Shown: one piece after another, positions 18,458 to 27,927 of the stretch | How the letters are laid out: each line of letters begins with the position of its first letter | Position numbering within the stretch: position 1 is the first letter of the stretch | Made by a program: the position numbers and the translations under genes | Notes under the pieces: model-generated | What the model was told of the DNA's origin: nothing | The model's database searches: none | The model's input: only the letters and a program-made list of their open reading frames with translations | Assembly (NCBI RefSeq): GCF_014397245.1 | Contig: NZ_JACLHY010000012.1 | Location: 83,386 to 147,385 of the forward strand | Origin: Arenibacter arenosicollis | GTDB lineage: Bacteria > Bacteroidota > Bacteroidia > Flavobacteriales > Flavobacteriaceae | Direction: 5' to 3' | DNA: 64,000 bases

Positions 18458-18490
18458 AAAAGCCAACTTAAAATAATAAGTTGGCTTTTT
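18458..18490. terminator. Bidirectional terminator
   Basis: AAAAGCCAACTTA (18458-18470) pairs perfectly with TAAGTTGGCTTTT (18477-18489) around a 6-base loop. It separates the convergent GNAT and ychF genes. Confidence 0.85.
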
Positions 18491-18568
18491 ATATAAATGT
18501 TGAAATAGTTTTGTTCCGCCTTTAGTATTGCCAATGACTAGGCCTTACATCCGGCTTTTGGAACAATA

Positions 18569-19663
18569 CTATACGTTGAACCTAAAATGCATTACATCAC
18601 CATCCTTAACGATATACTCTTTTCCTTCTACCCGCATTTTCCCAGCTTCTTTAACCTTGGCTTCACTTCCGAAAGAAACAAAATCATTATAGGCAATAAC
18701 TTCTGCACGGATGAACCCTTTTTCAAAATCGGTATGAATTACTCCTGCTGCCTGTGGTGCAGTAGCACCCACTGGAATTGTCCAAGCGCGTACTTCCTTT
18801 ACACCTGCCGTAAAATAAGTCTCCAAATTCAATAATTTATAGGCTCCCCTAATTAATTTAGCTGAACCAGGCTCTGTAAGTCCCAAATCTTCCAAGAACA
18901 TTTGTCGCTCCTCATAACTCTCCAATTCCGTAATATCCGCTTCTGTACCCACGGCCAAAAAGATAACCTCGGCATTTTCATTGGCAACGGCCGCTTTAAC
19001 CTGTTCCACATAGGCGTTACCGGTTGTAGCTGCATCTTCATCCACATTACAAACATACATTACAGGCTTATCGGTAATGAACTGTAAGGGCTTCACAAAC
19101 TCCGCACGATCATCTATATTAATATCTAGAGCCCGTACCGACGTTCCGGTTTCAAGTCCCTGCTTTATCTTTAATAGAACTGCTTCCTCTTTCTGCGCTT
19201 CCTTATTTCCAGTTTTGGCAGCTCGTTTTACTTTTTCAAGCTTTTTATCTACAGTCTCCAAATCCTTCAATTGCAATTCGATATCAATGGTTTCCTTATC
19301 CCTTACTGGGTTGACCGAACCATCGACATGAACAATATTCTCATTATCAAAACAACGTAGCACATGCAAAATTGCATCTGTTTCCCTGATATTACCCAAA
19401 AACTGGTTACCAAGGCCTTCGCCCTTGCTGGCTCCTTTAACCAAACCCGCAATATCCACAATTTCCACAGTTGCAGGCAATACCCGTTCTGGAACTACAA
19501 GTTCTTCCAACTTCTGCAATCTGGTGTCCGGTACATTTACAACCCCAATATTGGGCTCAATGGTACAAAAAGGAAAATTGGCACTTTGTGCCTTCGCATT
19601 GGACAAACAATTAAAAAGGGTGGATTTTCCTACATTGGGCAATCCTACAATACCTGCTTTCAT
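18569..19663 (-). CDS. ychF: Redox-regulated ATPase YchF (OLA1 family)
   Basis: A 364-residue Obg-family P-loop protein that prefers ATP, associates with ribosomes and is a negative regulator of oxidative stress responses in other bacteria. G1 motif GLPNVGKST at residues 7-15, G3 [20 protein letters not shown], and the NVDE segment replacing the canonical G4 NKxD, the reason for ATP specificity. The C-terminal TGS domain is seen as [15 protein letters not shown] through [15 protein letters not shown] at 19663 (MKAGIVG) is the family start; an upstream TTG adds four residues. A -7 box (TATCTTTG on the minus strand, 19732-19739) lies upstream. Confidence 0.97.
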   Translation of the reverse strand: MKAGIVGLPNVGKSTLFNCLSNAKAQSANFPFCTIEPNIGVVNVPDTRLQKLEELVVPERVLPATVEIVDIAGLVKGASKGEGLGNQFLGNIRETDAILHVLRCFDNENIVHVDGSVNPVRDKETIDIELQLKDLETVDKKLEKVKRAAKTGNKEAQKEEAVLLKIKQGLETGTSVRALDINIDDRAEFVKPLQFITDKPVMYVCNVDEDAATTGNAYVEQVKAAVANENAEVIFLAVGTEADITELESYEERQMFLEDLGLTEPGSAKLIRGAYKLLNLETYFTAGVKEVRAWTIPVGATAPQAAGVIHTDFEKGFIRAEVIAYNDFVSFGSEAKVKEAGKMRVEGKEYIVKDGDVMHFRFNV

Positions 19664-19779
19664 GGTCAAGATCAATTACAAACTGGAACCGTAGACTAAA
19701 ACCTATTTCCCAGCTTTTTTTTTAACAGCTGCAAAGATACTATTTATGTCCATTTATAAACATACATTGCCAATGTTAA

Positions 19780-19802
19780 TTAGGTAAAAATAAATTACCT
19801 AA
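19780..19802. promoter_or_regulatory. Palindromic candidate operator
   Basis: TTAGGTAA at 19780-19787 and TTACCTAA at 19795-19802 form perfect 8-bp inverted arms with a 7-base AT-only spacer, 31 bp before the ATG of the TonB-dependent receptor. The arms resemble DtxR/IdeR-like half-sites, but the regulator is not known. Confidence 0.5.
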
Positions 19803-19833
19803 ATTTAAATGTAAAACACTTAAAATCATTAAT

Positions 19834-22509
19834 ATGAAAAAATTCTATTTATTGACGCTTCTATTGTTGGGCAATCTAACCTTATTGGTTGCACAAAATT
19901 CTGTGTCGGGCAACGTTACGGATGACAGTGGCGAACCCTTAGTTGGTGTAAACATTGTAGAAAAAGGTACCACCAATGGAACAACAACGGACTTTGATGG
20001 GAATTATCAAATATCCGTATTCGATAATGCCATCCTCGTCTTTAGCTATATAGGTTATAACACCCAAGAGGAAGTTGTTTCGGGGAAATCGGTCATCAAT
20101 GTATCATTGGCTGGAGGAATGATGCTGGACGAGGTTCAATTGGTGGGATCTAGAAGTCCTAAACGAACCTCAACAGATACCGCGGTACCAGTAGACGTAA
20201 TCGACATTGCAGAAATTGCAACCCAAACTGGTCGTGTTGAAGTAAATGAACTTTTGCAGTATGCCGCTCCTTCCTTCAACGCCAATAAGCAATCCGGATC
20301 GGATGGCGCAGACCATATAGATCCGGCAACGCTAAGAGGATTGGGACCCGATCAAACCTTGGTACTAATAAACGGAAAAAGAAGGCATCAATCCTCCTTG
20401 ATCAATATTTTTGGAACTAGGGGACGTGGAAATACGGGAACCGATTTAAATGCTATTCCAGCATCTTCTATTAAACGAATAGAAATATTGCGCGATGGTG
20501 CTGCTGCCCAATATGGCTCCGATGCCATAGCGGGGGTAATTAATATTGTCTTAAAAGACCAAACGGATGAAGTATCAGGATTTGTGAGTTATGGAGCTTA
20601 CAATACCAATGCCAAAGGGGATTTTCCTGCCGGAACACCCAATACAGATGGCAACCGTTTAGATACAGAGAGGGACGGCAATGCCATTGGTAGCGATAAA
20701 AGTTTTGATGGAGGCTCTTTAAAAGCGGGAGTCAATTTTGGAACGGCCATAGGGAACGATGGTGGATTTGTTAATGTCACCACAGAATATATCAGCAAGA
20801 ACAAGACGTTGCGACCAGGGTTCGATTTTAGGAGAGGCTTTGGGGAAGCGGCCATAGATGGATTTAATTTAATGGTGAATGCCTCTGTCCCCCTTTCCGA
20901 TAATTCAGAAGTATATGCTTTTGGTGGCAGGAACTATAGGGATACAGATGCCTACGCCTTTACAAGAAATGGTGGAAATAGGGTAATCCCTTCTATATAC
21001 CCCAACGGCTTTACACCAAGAATCACCTCCAACATCATAGACAATTCCTTTTCGGCCGGCTTTAAAACAGAATTGGCTAATGGCTGGAAAGTGGATATCA
21101 GCAATACCTATGGGAAAAACAATTTTCATTATTTCATTCAAGGAACCCTTAATGCTTCCTTGGAGGATGTATCCCCCACCGATTTTGATGCAGGGGGGCA
21201 TAGCCTGACACAAAACACGGTGAATTTGGATTTTTCAAAATATTATGAGGATGTTTTGGAAGGAATGAACCTGGCTTTTGGCGCCGAATATAGAACCGAA
21301 AATTTCATCATATTTGCCGGCGAGGAAGGTTCTTGGGGCACTTATGACGTAAATGGTCTGTTGATAACAGACCCTGCCAATCAGACCCAACCTACAGATC
21401 CAGACTCGGGCGATGCACGTCCGGGCGGTTCACAAGGATTCCCAGGATATAGTCCTAAAAACGAAGTAGATAGAAGTAGAAGTAATTTTTCTCTCTACGC
21501 AGATGCCGAGTTCGACCTTACTGAAATTTTCTTATTAAGTGCTGCAGCGCGTTTTGAAAATTTTAGTGATTTTGGAAGTACCCTGAACGGGAAATTGGCC
21601 GCTAGATTAAAAGCGTCCGACAACGTAAATATTAGGGGGTCTGTAAGTACAGGTTTTAGGGCTCCTTCCTTGGCCCAAAAATATTACAACCTACAGTTTA
21701 CAAATTTTGTGGGAGGCGCCGCATTGGAGTCCTTATTATCCCCCAACAATAGTCCAGTAACCGCCTCGTTTGGAATAGACCAATTAAAAGAAGAAAAGGC
21801 ACTTAATGCCGGTTTAGGTTTTACAGCAACTTTCGGGGACTTCACCGCTACAGTAGATGGATATTATATTAAGGTAGACGATAGGATAGTACTAACAGGT
21901 AATTTTGATGCCCCACAGATTCCCAACGTGGAAGCCGCGCAGTTCTTTGTCAATGGCGTGGATACCAAAACCACTGGATTGGATATTGTATTGGCCTGGA
22001 AGAAGAACTTCGATGACAATAGACTATCGGCGACTTTTACAGGTAATATAAATGACATGAAGATCGACAAGGTTAATAATGGAAATTTGGACGAGCAAAC
22101 CTTTTTTGGAGAAAGGGATAAGGGGTTTTTATTAGCCTCGGCCCCTAAAAGTAAATTTACCCTAAATATGAATTACAAGAAGGACAAATTTGATGCGGGG
22201 CTGGCTTTTACCCATTTTAGCAAGGTAGAATTATTGGATTATCAGATGTTGGAACCCACCGCGGATTACGATAGTTTTGCTGACCAAATAAATCAGGCAA
22301 CGGATACCTATGACGCCAGACTGATTACAGATCTAGTTTTTGGTTATGAATTGTGCGATGGTCTCAAATTAAATGTTGGTGCCAACAACCTTTTTAATGT
22401 GTATCCAGATCAACAGGACGATTGGGTAGAAGGTGGTGGATACTGGGACTCCGTACAAATGGGATTTGGAGGAGCGTATTACTATGCCAAAATAGGATTT
22501 ACATTTTAG
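19834..22509 (+). CDS. TonB-dependent outer-membrane receptor with CarboxypepD-regulatory-like N-domain
   Basis: An 891-residue TonB-dependent transporter. Signal peptide MKKFYLLTLLLLGNLTLLVAQ; carboxypeptidase-regulatory-like domain at about 22-105 (VSGNVTDDSGEPLVGVNIVEKGT); plug at about 110-240 (VPVDVIDIAEIATQ, LRGLGPDQTLVLINGKRRH, IKRIEILRDGAAAQYGSDAI, AGVINIVLK); then a 22-strand barrel ending in an aromatic C-terminus (YYYAKIGFTF). The RHQSSLIN-and-TDLNAIP plug type is that of iron/siderophore- or vitamin-like receptors rather than SusC, and there is no SusD gene beside it. Substrate undetermined. A palindromic candidate operator lies upstream and a strong terminator downstream. Confidence 0.92.
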   Translation: MKKFYLLTLLLLGNLTLLVAQNSVSGNVTDDSGEPLVGVNIVEKGTTNGTTTDFDGNYQISVFDNAILVFSYIGYNTQEEVVSGKSVINVSLAGGMMLDEVQLVGSRSPKRTSTDTAVPVDVIDIAEIATQTGRVEVNELLQYAAPSFNANKQSGSDGADHIDPATLRGLGPDQTLVLINGKRRHQSSLINIFGTRGRGNTGTDLNAIPASSIKRIEILRDGAAAQYGSDAIAGVINIVLKDQTDEVSGFVSYGAYNTNAKGDFPAGTPNTDGNRLDTERDGNAIGSDKSFDGGSLKAGVNFGTAIGNDGGFVNVTTEYISKNKTLRPGFDFRRGFGEAAIDGFNLMVNASVPLSDNSEVYAFGGRNYRDTDAYAFTRNGGNRVIPSIYPNGFTPRITSNIIDNSFSAGFKTELANGWKVDISNTYGKNNFHYFIQGTLNASLEDVSPTDFDAGGHSLTQNTVNLDFSKYYEDVLEGMNLAFGAEYRTENFIIFAGEEGSWGTYDVNGLLITDPANQTQPTDPDSGDARPGGSQGFPGYSPKNEVDRSRSNFSLYADAEFDLTEIFLLSAAARFENFSDFGSTLNGKLAARLKASDNVNIRGSVSTGFRAPSLAQKYYNLQFTNFVGGAALESLLSPNNSPVTASFGIDQLKEEKALNAGLGFTATFGDFTATVDGYYIKVDDRIVLTGNFDAPQIPNVEAAQFFVNGVDTKTTGLDIVLAWKKNFDDNRLSATFTGNINDMKIDKVNNGNLDEQTFFGERDKGFLLASAPKSKFTLNMNYKKDKFDAGLAFTHFSKVELLDYQMLEPTADYDSFADQINQATDTYDARLITDLVFGYELCDGLKLNVGANNLFNVYPDQQDDWVEGGGYWDSVQMGFGGAYYYAKIGFTF

Positions 22510-22530
22510 ATAAACAAAACACCAAAATGC

Positions 22531-22562
22531 AAAAAGGTTGCCTTTACAGGCAACCTTTTTTA
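22531..22562 (+). terminator. Rho-independent terminator
   Basis: AAAAAGGTTGCCT pairs perfectly over 13 bp with AGGCAACCTTTTT around a TTAC loop, 21 bp after the TonB receptor stop. Confidence 0.9.
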
Positions 22563-22693
22563 TTTCATAAAATTCAACAACCCTCACTCCTTAGGAGGAA
22601 TTATTCCAAAATCCCCCCCCAACAACCTATTGAAAAATAAATAATCAACCCATAAATCTGGAAAGGGACTGCTGAAAAATATAATTAAATGAC

Positions 22694-23044
22694 CTACTCA
22701 GGGTGCATAAAACGTTGTTTGCCCAAAAGTACTTCTTCAGACTCCACGTGGTCGTCATCCGGGATACAACAATCTACAGGACAAACCGCAGCACACTGGG
22801 GCTCATCATGAAAACCTTTACATTCCGTACACTTGTCCGGAACAATAAAATATATCTCGTCGCTTACTGGCTCCTGTGATTCGTCGGCATCAACTGCTTT
22901 ACCATTAGGCAGTACTACATTACCCTTTAAAAGGGTTCCGTCACTATAACGCCAATCATCCGCACCTTCATAAATTGCAGTATTTGGACATTCTGGTTCA
23001 CAAGCTCCACAATTTATGCACTCATCTGTTATTATAATTGCCAT
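22694..23044 (-). CDS. Ferredoxin with two [4Fe-4S] clusters
   Basis: A 116-residue soluble ferredoxin. The first cluster motif is C-x2-C-x2-C-x3-CP at C9, C12, C15 and C19 ([12 protein letters not shown]). The second is [22 protein letters not shown], with an eight-residue insertion between the second and third ligands, the form of Alvin/Allochromatium-type 2[4Fe-4S] ferredoxins. Between the motifs is an unusual 40-residue insert ([20 protein letters not shown]) that flavobacterial members share. It is divergent from the acyl-CoA reductase gene and their promoters overlap. The electron partner is not evident. Confidence 0.93.
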   Translation of the reverse strand: MAIIITDECINCGACEPECPNTAIYEGADDWRYSDGTLLKGNVVLPNGKAVDADESQEPVSDEIYFIVPDKCTECKGFHDEPQCAAVCPVDCCIPDDDHVESEEVLLGKQRFMHPE

Positions 23045-23084
23045 ATTTTTCTATTTCTTTATGCTGATTTAATTTCAGTATCAA

Positions 23085-23092
23085 TACTTTTG
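23085..23092 (+). promoter_or_regulatory. Candidate -7 box for acyl-CoA reductase
   Basis: TACTTTTG matches TAnnTTTG and lies 38 bp before the ATG at 23131. Together with the minus-strand -7 box it makes the near-perfect palindrome TACTTTTGTACAAAGGTA (23085-23102). No good -33 box is seen. Confidence 0.45.
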
Positions 23093-23094
23093 TA

Positions 23095-23126
23095 CAAAGG
23101 TAAAGCCTAATAAAATCTTTTACAAA
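23095..23126 (-). promoter_or_regulatory. Promoter of the ferredoxin gene
   Basis: On the minus strand TTTG (23126-23123), 20 bases, then TACCTTTG (23102-23095): both boxes match the Bacteroidota consensus exactly. The start codon is 50 bp further. Confidence 0.6.
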
Positions 23127-23130
23127 TATA

Positions 23131-24192
23131 ATGACTGACCTTAGACATAGACTTGATGCTTTTGTTAAACTTGGTGATTTTTTTAAAGAATATTGCAAAT
23201 ATGCAAAAAACCAAACTCAAATAGATGATAATCAGCACGCATGGTTAAAAAAATTCGATGAAATACTAGCCTTGGCCGGACACAAGAATGGTTGGTTTAC
23301 CCCTGAAAATATTTTATTTAGTTTGGAAAGTTGGGCCGAACTACTGACGCCATCGAAGCTCGAAAGCTGGTTAATGGCCTATGAAGTGGATAAAAACAAG
23401 CCTAAATCGGTTGCCCTGATTATGGCCGGTAATATTCCCTTGGTAGGTTTCCATGATTTTTTAAGTACCCTAATTACTGGAAATAGGGCCATCGTGAAAC
23501 TTTCCTCAAACGACCAAGTATTATTACCCTTTGTTGCCCAATATTTAATAGAAATGGAACCTTCCTTTAAAGACAAAATTTCTTTTGCAGATGGCAAATT
23601 GGAAGATTTTGATGCTGTAATTGCAACGGGAAGCGACAATACTTCGCGATATTTTGAGCACTATTTCGGAAAAAAACCTAATATCATTAGGAAAAATCGA
23701 AATTCGGCGGCCGTTCTTAGTGGTAATGAAACAAAGGAAGAGCTGACCGCTTTGGGAGAGGATATTTTCAGGTATTACGGACTGGGCTGTAGAAGTGTAT
23801 CCAAATTATTTGTGCCCAAAGATTTTAATTTTGACGCACTATTTAAAGCTGTTTACCCATACAATACCATCATTGAACACCATAAATACGCCAATAATTA
23901 TGATTATAATAAGGCCGTGTACCTAATGAGTTTGTTCAAGATATTGGAGAATGGTTTCCTAATGCTAAAGGAGGATAATAACTATGCTTCCCCTATTGCC
24001 ACCGTTTTTTATGAGTTCTATGATTCCATGGAAGATTTAAAAATTAGATTATCACAAGAACAGGACAAGATTCAATGCATAGTATCCAAAGGCTTTATTG
24101 CAGATGAGATACCTTTTGGCCAAACCCAGAAACCATCATTGAACGATTATGCCGACAATATTGATACTGTTGATTTTTTGTTGAAAACATAA
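23131..24192 (+). CDS. Acyl-CoA reductase, LuxC family
   Basis: A 353-residue protein of the LuxC/aldehyde dehydrogenase-like superfamily, which reduces acyl-CoA to aldehyde with NADPH in the luciferase system. The catalytic cysteine is C220 in YYGLGCRSVSKLFVP. The segments MAGNIPLVGFHDF and GNRAIVKLSSND form the nucleotide-binding part, and RKNRNSAAVLSGNE is also conserved. No luxA/B genes are present, so a light-emission role is not indicated; an acyl-CoA-to-aldehyde step in lipid or amino-acid metabolism is inference. It is followed by serC 218 bp later; the order ferredoxin / acyl-CoA reductase / serC / serA is, as I recall, conserved in Flavobacteriaceae. Confidence 0.85.
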   Translation: MTDLRHRLDAFVKLGDFFKEYCKYAKNQTQIDDNQHAWLKKFDEILALAGHKNGWFTPENILFSLESWAELLTPSKLESWLMAYEVDKNKPKSVALIMAGNIPLVGFHDFLSTLITGNRAIVKLSSNDQVLLPFVAQYLIEMEPSFKDKISFADGKLEDFDAVIATGSDNTSRYFEHYFGKKPNIIRKNRNSAAVLSGNETKEELTALGEDIFRYYGLGCRSVSKLFVPKDFNFDALFKAVYPYNTIIEHHKYANNYDYNKAVYLMSLFKILENGFLMLKEDNNYASPIATVFYEFYDSMEDLKIRLSQEQDKIQCIVSKGFIADEIPFGQTQKPSLNDYADNIDTVDFLLKT

Positions 24193-24410
24193 TGTAATAA
24201 TCTTTGGAGGCAGTACCCTACTTCCTAAAATATTTATGACCTTTAACCCTTGAAATATAAAAAACTGGATTTTACAATATTTCCATAACAACAACAACTC
24301 AGATTAATGATTATCAATCAATTAAGATAATTATCACCAAAGTATCGCAATAATTATTTTAATACCCCAGAGATAAAAATTAATCTTTGAACAACCTTAA
24401 AAAGAGATAA

Positions 24411-25475
24411 ATGAAAAAACATAATTTTAGTGCCGGCCCTTGTATATTGCCACAGGAAGTAATCATAAAAGCTTCTGAAGCCGTATTGGATTTTAATGGT
24501 TTGGGACTTTCCCTTATTGAAATTTCACATAGAAGTAAAGATTTTGTAGCCGTTATGGATAAAGCCAGGTCTTTGGCCCTGGAGTTATTGGATTTGGAAG
24601 GAAAGGGCTATCAAGCTTTATTCTTACAGGGAGGCGCTAGCTTGGAATTTTTAATGGTAGCCTATAATCTATTGGAAAAAAAAGCTGGATATCTCAATAC
24701 CGGTACCTGGGCGGATAAGGCCGTTAAGGAAGCTAAACTTTTTGGAGAGGTAATTGAGGTTGGCTCATCCAAAGACGAGAATTTTAGCTATATCCCTAAA
24801 GGTTATACCATTCCCAATGACCTGGATTACCTGCACCTTACCTCCAATAATACCATTTTTGGAACACAAATAAAGAAATTTCCAAAAACAAGTACCACAT
24901 TGGTTTGCGATATGAGTTCGGACATATTTTCCAGACAATTGGATTTCTCCCAGTTTGACCTTATTTATGCCGGGGCACAAAAGAACATGGGGCCAGCAGG
25001 AACTACATTGGTGGTCATAAAAGAAGATATTCTGGGCAAGGTAACCAGAAAAATCCCGTCCATGTTGGATTATAAGGTGCATATAGATAAGGAAAGCATG
25101 TTTAATACTCCTGCGGTTTTTCCTGTTTATGTTTCCATGTTAACCCTGGAATGGCTAAAAAACCTAGGTGGAATTCCTGCCATAGAAGAGATAAACGAAA
25201 AGAAAGCACAGCTACTGTACTCAGAAATAGATTTGAATCCTTTGTTTAAAGGATACGCACATAAAGAGGACCGTTCCAATATGAACGCCACCTTCACCTT
25301 GGCCGAAGAAAAGCTGAAAGATGTATTTGATGGGATGTGTAAGGAAGCAGGTATAAGTGGATTAAATGGACATCGTTCCGTTGGTGGTTATAGAGCCTCT
25401 ATGTATAATGCCCTTTCGTTGGAAAGTGTTGGTACCTTGGTAGACGTAATGAGCGAATTGGAGAGGAAAGCATAA
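24411..25475 (+). CDS. serC: Phosphoserine aminotransferase
   Basis: A 354-residue PLP enzyme that converts 3-phosphohydroxypyruvate and glutamate to phosphoserine (serine synthesis; also the pyridoxal 5'-phosphate route). It starts HNFSAGPCILPQEV, has FLQGGASLEFLM and LNTGTWADKAVKEAK, and the PLP lysine in YAGAQKNMGPAGTTLVV. C-terminal GHRSVGGYRASMYNAL is the phosphate-binding signature. Length is normal (E. coli 362). It precedes serA by 152 bp in the same direction, so the first two steps of serine synthesis are adjacent; serB is not in the window. Confidence 0.96.
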   Translation: MKKHNFSAGPCILPQEVIIKASEAVLDFNGLGLSLIEISHRSKDFVAVMDKARSLALELLDLEGKGYQALFLQGGASLEFLMVAYNLLEKKAGYLNTGTWADKAVKEAKLFGEVIEVGSSKDENFSYIPKGYTIPNDLDYLHLTSNNTIFGTQIKKFPKTSTTLVCDMSSDIFSRQLDFSQFDLIYAGAQKNMGPAGTTLVVIKEDILGKVTRKIPSMLDYKVHIDKESMFNTPAVFPVYVSMLTLEWLKNLGGIPAIEEINEKKAQLLYSEIDLNPLFKGYAHKEDRSNMNATFTLAEEKLKDVFDGMCKEAGISGLNGHRSVGGYRASMYNALSLESVGTLVDVMSELERKA

Positions 25476-25627
25476 TAAAGGAGGTAATGGAAGTCTGTTT
25501 TTACCGGCCAATTTTGGTTAAATTGAGAAGGTATATAGCATATCTATAAAATAGTCACCAAGATTTTCAATCGCGGTCAATTTAATTCCATTACTTAATA
25601 TTTAGAATTTAACAATTAGACTGTATA

Positions 25628-26578
25628 ATGAAAATTTTAGCAAACGACGGAATATCAAAAAGTGGGAAGGAGACCTTGGAAAATGCCGGTTTCGAAGTTC
25701 TGGCAGTCAATGTGGCCCAAGAACAACTGGTTACCTATATTAACCAAAATAAGGTTTCGGTACTATTGGTTAGAAGTTCTACGAAAGTCACCAAAGAGGT
25801 TATAGATGCTTGTCCTACTTTAAAAATAATAGGGCGAGGTGGAGTTGGAATGGATAACATAGATGTGGACTACGCCAAATCCAAGGGTTTACATGTAATC
25901 AATACTCCAGAAGCCTCATCTTCCTCAGTTGCTGAATTGGTCTTTGCCCACTTGTTCAGCGGGGTGAGATTTTTACACGATGCCAATAGGAACATGCCTT
26001 TGGAAGGAGACAGTAATTTTAAAAAACTCAAAAATGCCTATGCCAAAGGCATTGAACTGAGAGGTAAAACTCTAGGTATTATTGGATTTGGAAGAATTGG
26101 TGTGGCTACTGCAAGAATAGCCTTGGGAATAGGAATGAAAGTTATTTTCACCGATCCTTTTTTGGATGAGGCCACCGTGACCGTACCTTTTTTTGATAAC
26201 CGATCAATTTCTTTTGATCTTAGTAGCACCCCATTGGAAAACTTGTTGAAAACGGCAGATTTTATTAGTTTACACGTTCCTGCACAAAAATCATATATCA
26301 TCGGTAAAAGAGAGTTTGCGTTAATGAAGGATGGCGTTGGTATCGTTAATGCTGCCCGTGGAGGCATATTGGATGAGGTTGCCCTTGTTGATGCCTTGGA
26401 AAGCGGGAAGGTAGCCTTTGCCGGCTTGGATGTTTATGAATCCGAACCTATCCCGGAATTACGCATTTTAATGCATCCGGACATTTCTCTAAGTCCCCAT
26501 ATTGGCGCCGCCACGGAGGAGGCGCAAGATCGGATCGGATTGGATCTTGCATCCCAGATTATAGATCTTTACAAATAA
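25628..26578 (+). CDS. serA: D-3-phosphoglycerate dehydrogenase, short form
   Basis: A 316-residue D-isomer-specific 2-hydroxyacid dehydrogenase, the first step of serine synthesis. NAD-binding [17 protein letters not shown], then catalytic Arg in [10 protein letters not shown], Glu in the LDVYESEP segment and His in [27 protein letters not shown] and [14 protein letters not shown] are the family signatures. There is no C-terminal ACT domain, so serine feedback inhibition is not expected through that route. Position after serC supports the phosphoglycerate assignment over other hydroxyacid substrates. Confidence 0.92.
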   Translation: MKILANDGISKSGKETLENAGFEVLAVNVAQEQLVTYINQNKVSVLLVRSSTKVTKEVIDACPTLKIIGRGGVGMDNIDVDYAKSKGLHVINTPEASSSSVAELVFAHLFSGVRFLHDANRNMPLEGDSNFKKLKNAYAKGIELRGKTLGIIGFGRIGVATARIALGIGMKVIFTDPFLDEATVTVPFFDNRSISFDLSSTPLENLLKTADFISLHVPAQKSYIIGKREFALMKDGVGIVNAARGGILDEVALVDALESGKVAFAGLDVYESEPIPELRILMHPDISLSPHIGAATEEAQDRIGLDLASQIIDLYK

Positions 26579-26663
26579 TTGTACAGTGGTGATACCTCCC
26601 TGTTTTAAACTCTTTTTTTTGTACCTTGAAGAAAATTAGTTTCTAACCGTAATAACTATAAAA

Positions 26664-27296
26664 ATGTCAGGATTATTGGATTTATTAAGCAGCCCATTAG
26701 GTAAACAATTAATAAGTGGGGTTGCTGGTCAAACGGGACAACCGGAAAACAAAACAGCAGACGTATTAAGTATGGCCATGCCATTACTTTTAGGTGCCAT
26801 GAAAAAAAACGTTTCTTCACCAAAAGGAGCCGAAGGCCTAATGAGTGCCCTATCGTCCAAACACGATGGTGGATTATTGGATAACCTGGGAGGTCTATTC
26901 GGAGGTGGCGTAGATCAGTCTGTTATGGCAGATGGTGCCGGAATCCTTGGACATGTCTTTGGAGGAAAACAAGCCAATGTAGAGAATGCTTTAAGTCAAA
27001 AATCGGGATTGGATGCAGATGCAGTGTCCGATATACTAAAAATTGCGGCTCCATTGGTAATGGCGTATTTGGGAAAACAAAAGGCCCAAAGCAATGTAAA
27101 TGATGCCAATGGCCTAAATGGTTTATTAGGCAGTATGTTAGGCGGACAGCCACAACAGAATCAGAGCTTAATTACAACACTATTGGATGCCGATGGTGAT
27201 GGGAGTGTTTTGGATGATGTTGCAGGAATGGTCATGGGAACCAGCAAAAAGAAAGGTGGTCTGGGAGGCTTGCTCGGCGGGCTTTTTGGAAAATAA
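26664..27296 (+). CDS. DUF937 family protein
   Basis: A 210-residue Gly/Leu-rich soluble protein. The N-terminal SGLLDLLSSPLGKQLISGVAG and the repeated LLDNLGGLFGGG, LNGLLGSMLGG, KKGGLGGLLGGLFGK blocks are characteristic of DUF937/YidB-like proteins. The middle has a helical segment (DADAVSDILKIAAPLVMAYLG), and an EF-hand-like DADGDGSVLDD precedes the end. No signal peptide. Function unknown. It follows serA by 85 bp and ends at a strong terminator. Confidence 0.88.
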   Translation: MSGLLDLLSSPLGKQLISGVAGQTGQPENKTADVLSMAMPLLLGAMKKNVSSPKGAEGLMSALSSKHDGGLLDNLGGLFGGGVDQSVMADGAGILGHVFGGKQANVENALSQKSGLDADAVSDILKIAAPLVMAYLGKQKAQSNVNDANGLNGLLGSMLGGQPQQNQSLITTLLDADGDGSVLDDVAGMVMGTSKKKGGLGGLLGGLFGK

Positions 27297-27316
27297 CAGA
27301 TTTAACATATTTTATG

Positions 27317-27348
27317 AAAAGCCATTTGCTAACCAAATGGCTTTTTTT
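27317..27348 (+). terminator. Rho-independent terminator
   Basis: AAAAGCCATTTG pairs perfectly with CAAATGGCTTTT around a CTAAC loop, followed by more T, 20 bp after the DUF937 stop. Confidence 0.88.
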
Positions 27349-27441
27349 GTATCTTATAAATAGAAAGCTGAAAAAATACAGTGCAAACAAAACGCATTGA
27401 TTTTTCGCTTTCCAATAAGTTCCATTGAAAAAATATATACA

Positions 27442-27897
27442 ATGAAGAAGAATATTTTCACTATCGGCATTCTTATCCTGTTTATTATGTCCTTGGCCAA
27501 TTGTAGCAGTTCCAAGAAAGCGATTTCCATTACGGATGACGAAAAGGCGGCTTTTTCCCAAACCCAGGGAGACACCATAGCCATCAAGGATGATAAAACA
27601 GAATATGAAATTATTATAATAGAACCTGGATTCGACTTTTGGCTGCAGAGCATTGCCAAGCCCGAAGGATTTTATTCCCAATCCTATCTGGAGAATAGAA
27701 ACAGAATTTATGTCCTGGAGTGGAACCAAAGGGCGAGGCAACCGTATAGATACAATTCCAATCTTTATGAATTGCAAATCGATTATGACCCCAATACAGA
27801 TTATGGATATGAGGTAAATTATAAACTATATAATTACTTTATTTATTTCCAGCGTAAATACAATCAAAGATTGGGGCCATTTGTTCCTCGCGTATAA
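27442..27897 (+). CDS. DUF6146-like lipoprotein
   Basis: The ATG at 27442 begins a lipoprotein signal (MKKNIFTIGILILFIMSLANC) with lipobox LANC and Ser residues after the Cys; an upstream TTG at 27397 adds 15 residues before it. The mature 131-residue part contains EYEIIIIEPGFDFWLQSIAKP and EWNQRARQPYRYNSNLYE, which match my memory of DUF6146, a small Flavobacteria-restricted family. Ser after +1 is the usual signal for inner or outer membrane lipoproteins in this group; function unknown. Confidence 0.75.
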   Translation: MKKNIFTIGILILFIMSLANCSSSKKAISITDDEKAAFSQTQGDTIAIKDDKTEYEIIIIEPGFDFWLQSIAKPEGFYSQSYLENRNRIYVLEWNQRARQPYRYNSNLYELQIDYDPNTDYGYEVNYKLYNYFIYFQRKYNQRLGPFVPRV

Positions 27898-27910
27898 AAA
27901 GTTATCTTTG
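27880..27910 (+). promoter_or_regulatory. Bacteroidota-type promoter inside the end of the DUF6146 gene
   Basis: TTTG at 27880-27883, exactly 19 bases, then TATCTTTG at 27903-27910: full match to both boxes. It begins in the last codons of the lipoprotein gene and serves the next gene, whose ATG is at 27928. Confidence 0.65.
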
Positions 27911-27927
27911 TGGTGATTTATTAATGT

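Noticed and set aside
23131..24192. Bioluminescence operon (luxC)
   Set aside because: No luxA, luxB, luxD or luxE is present; the neighbours are serine-synthesis genes.
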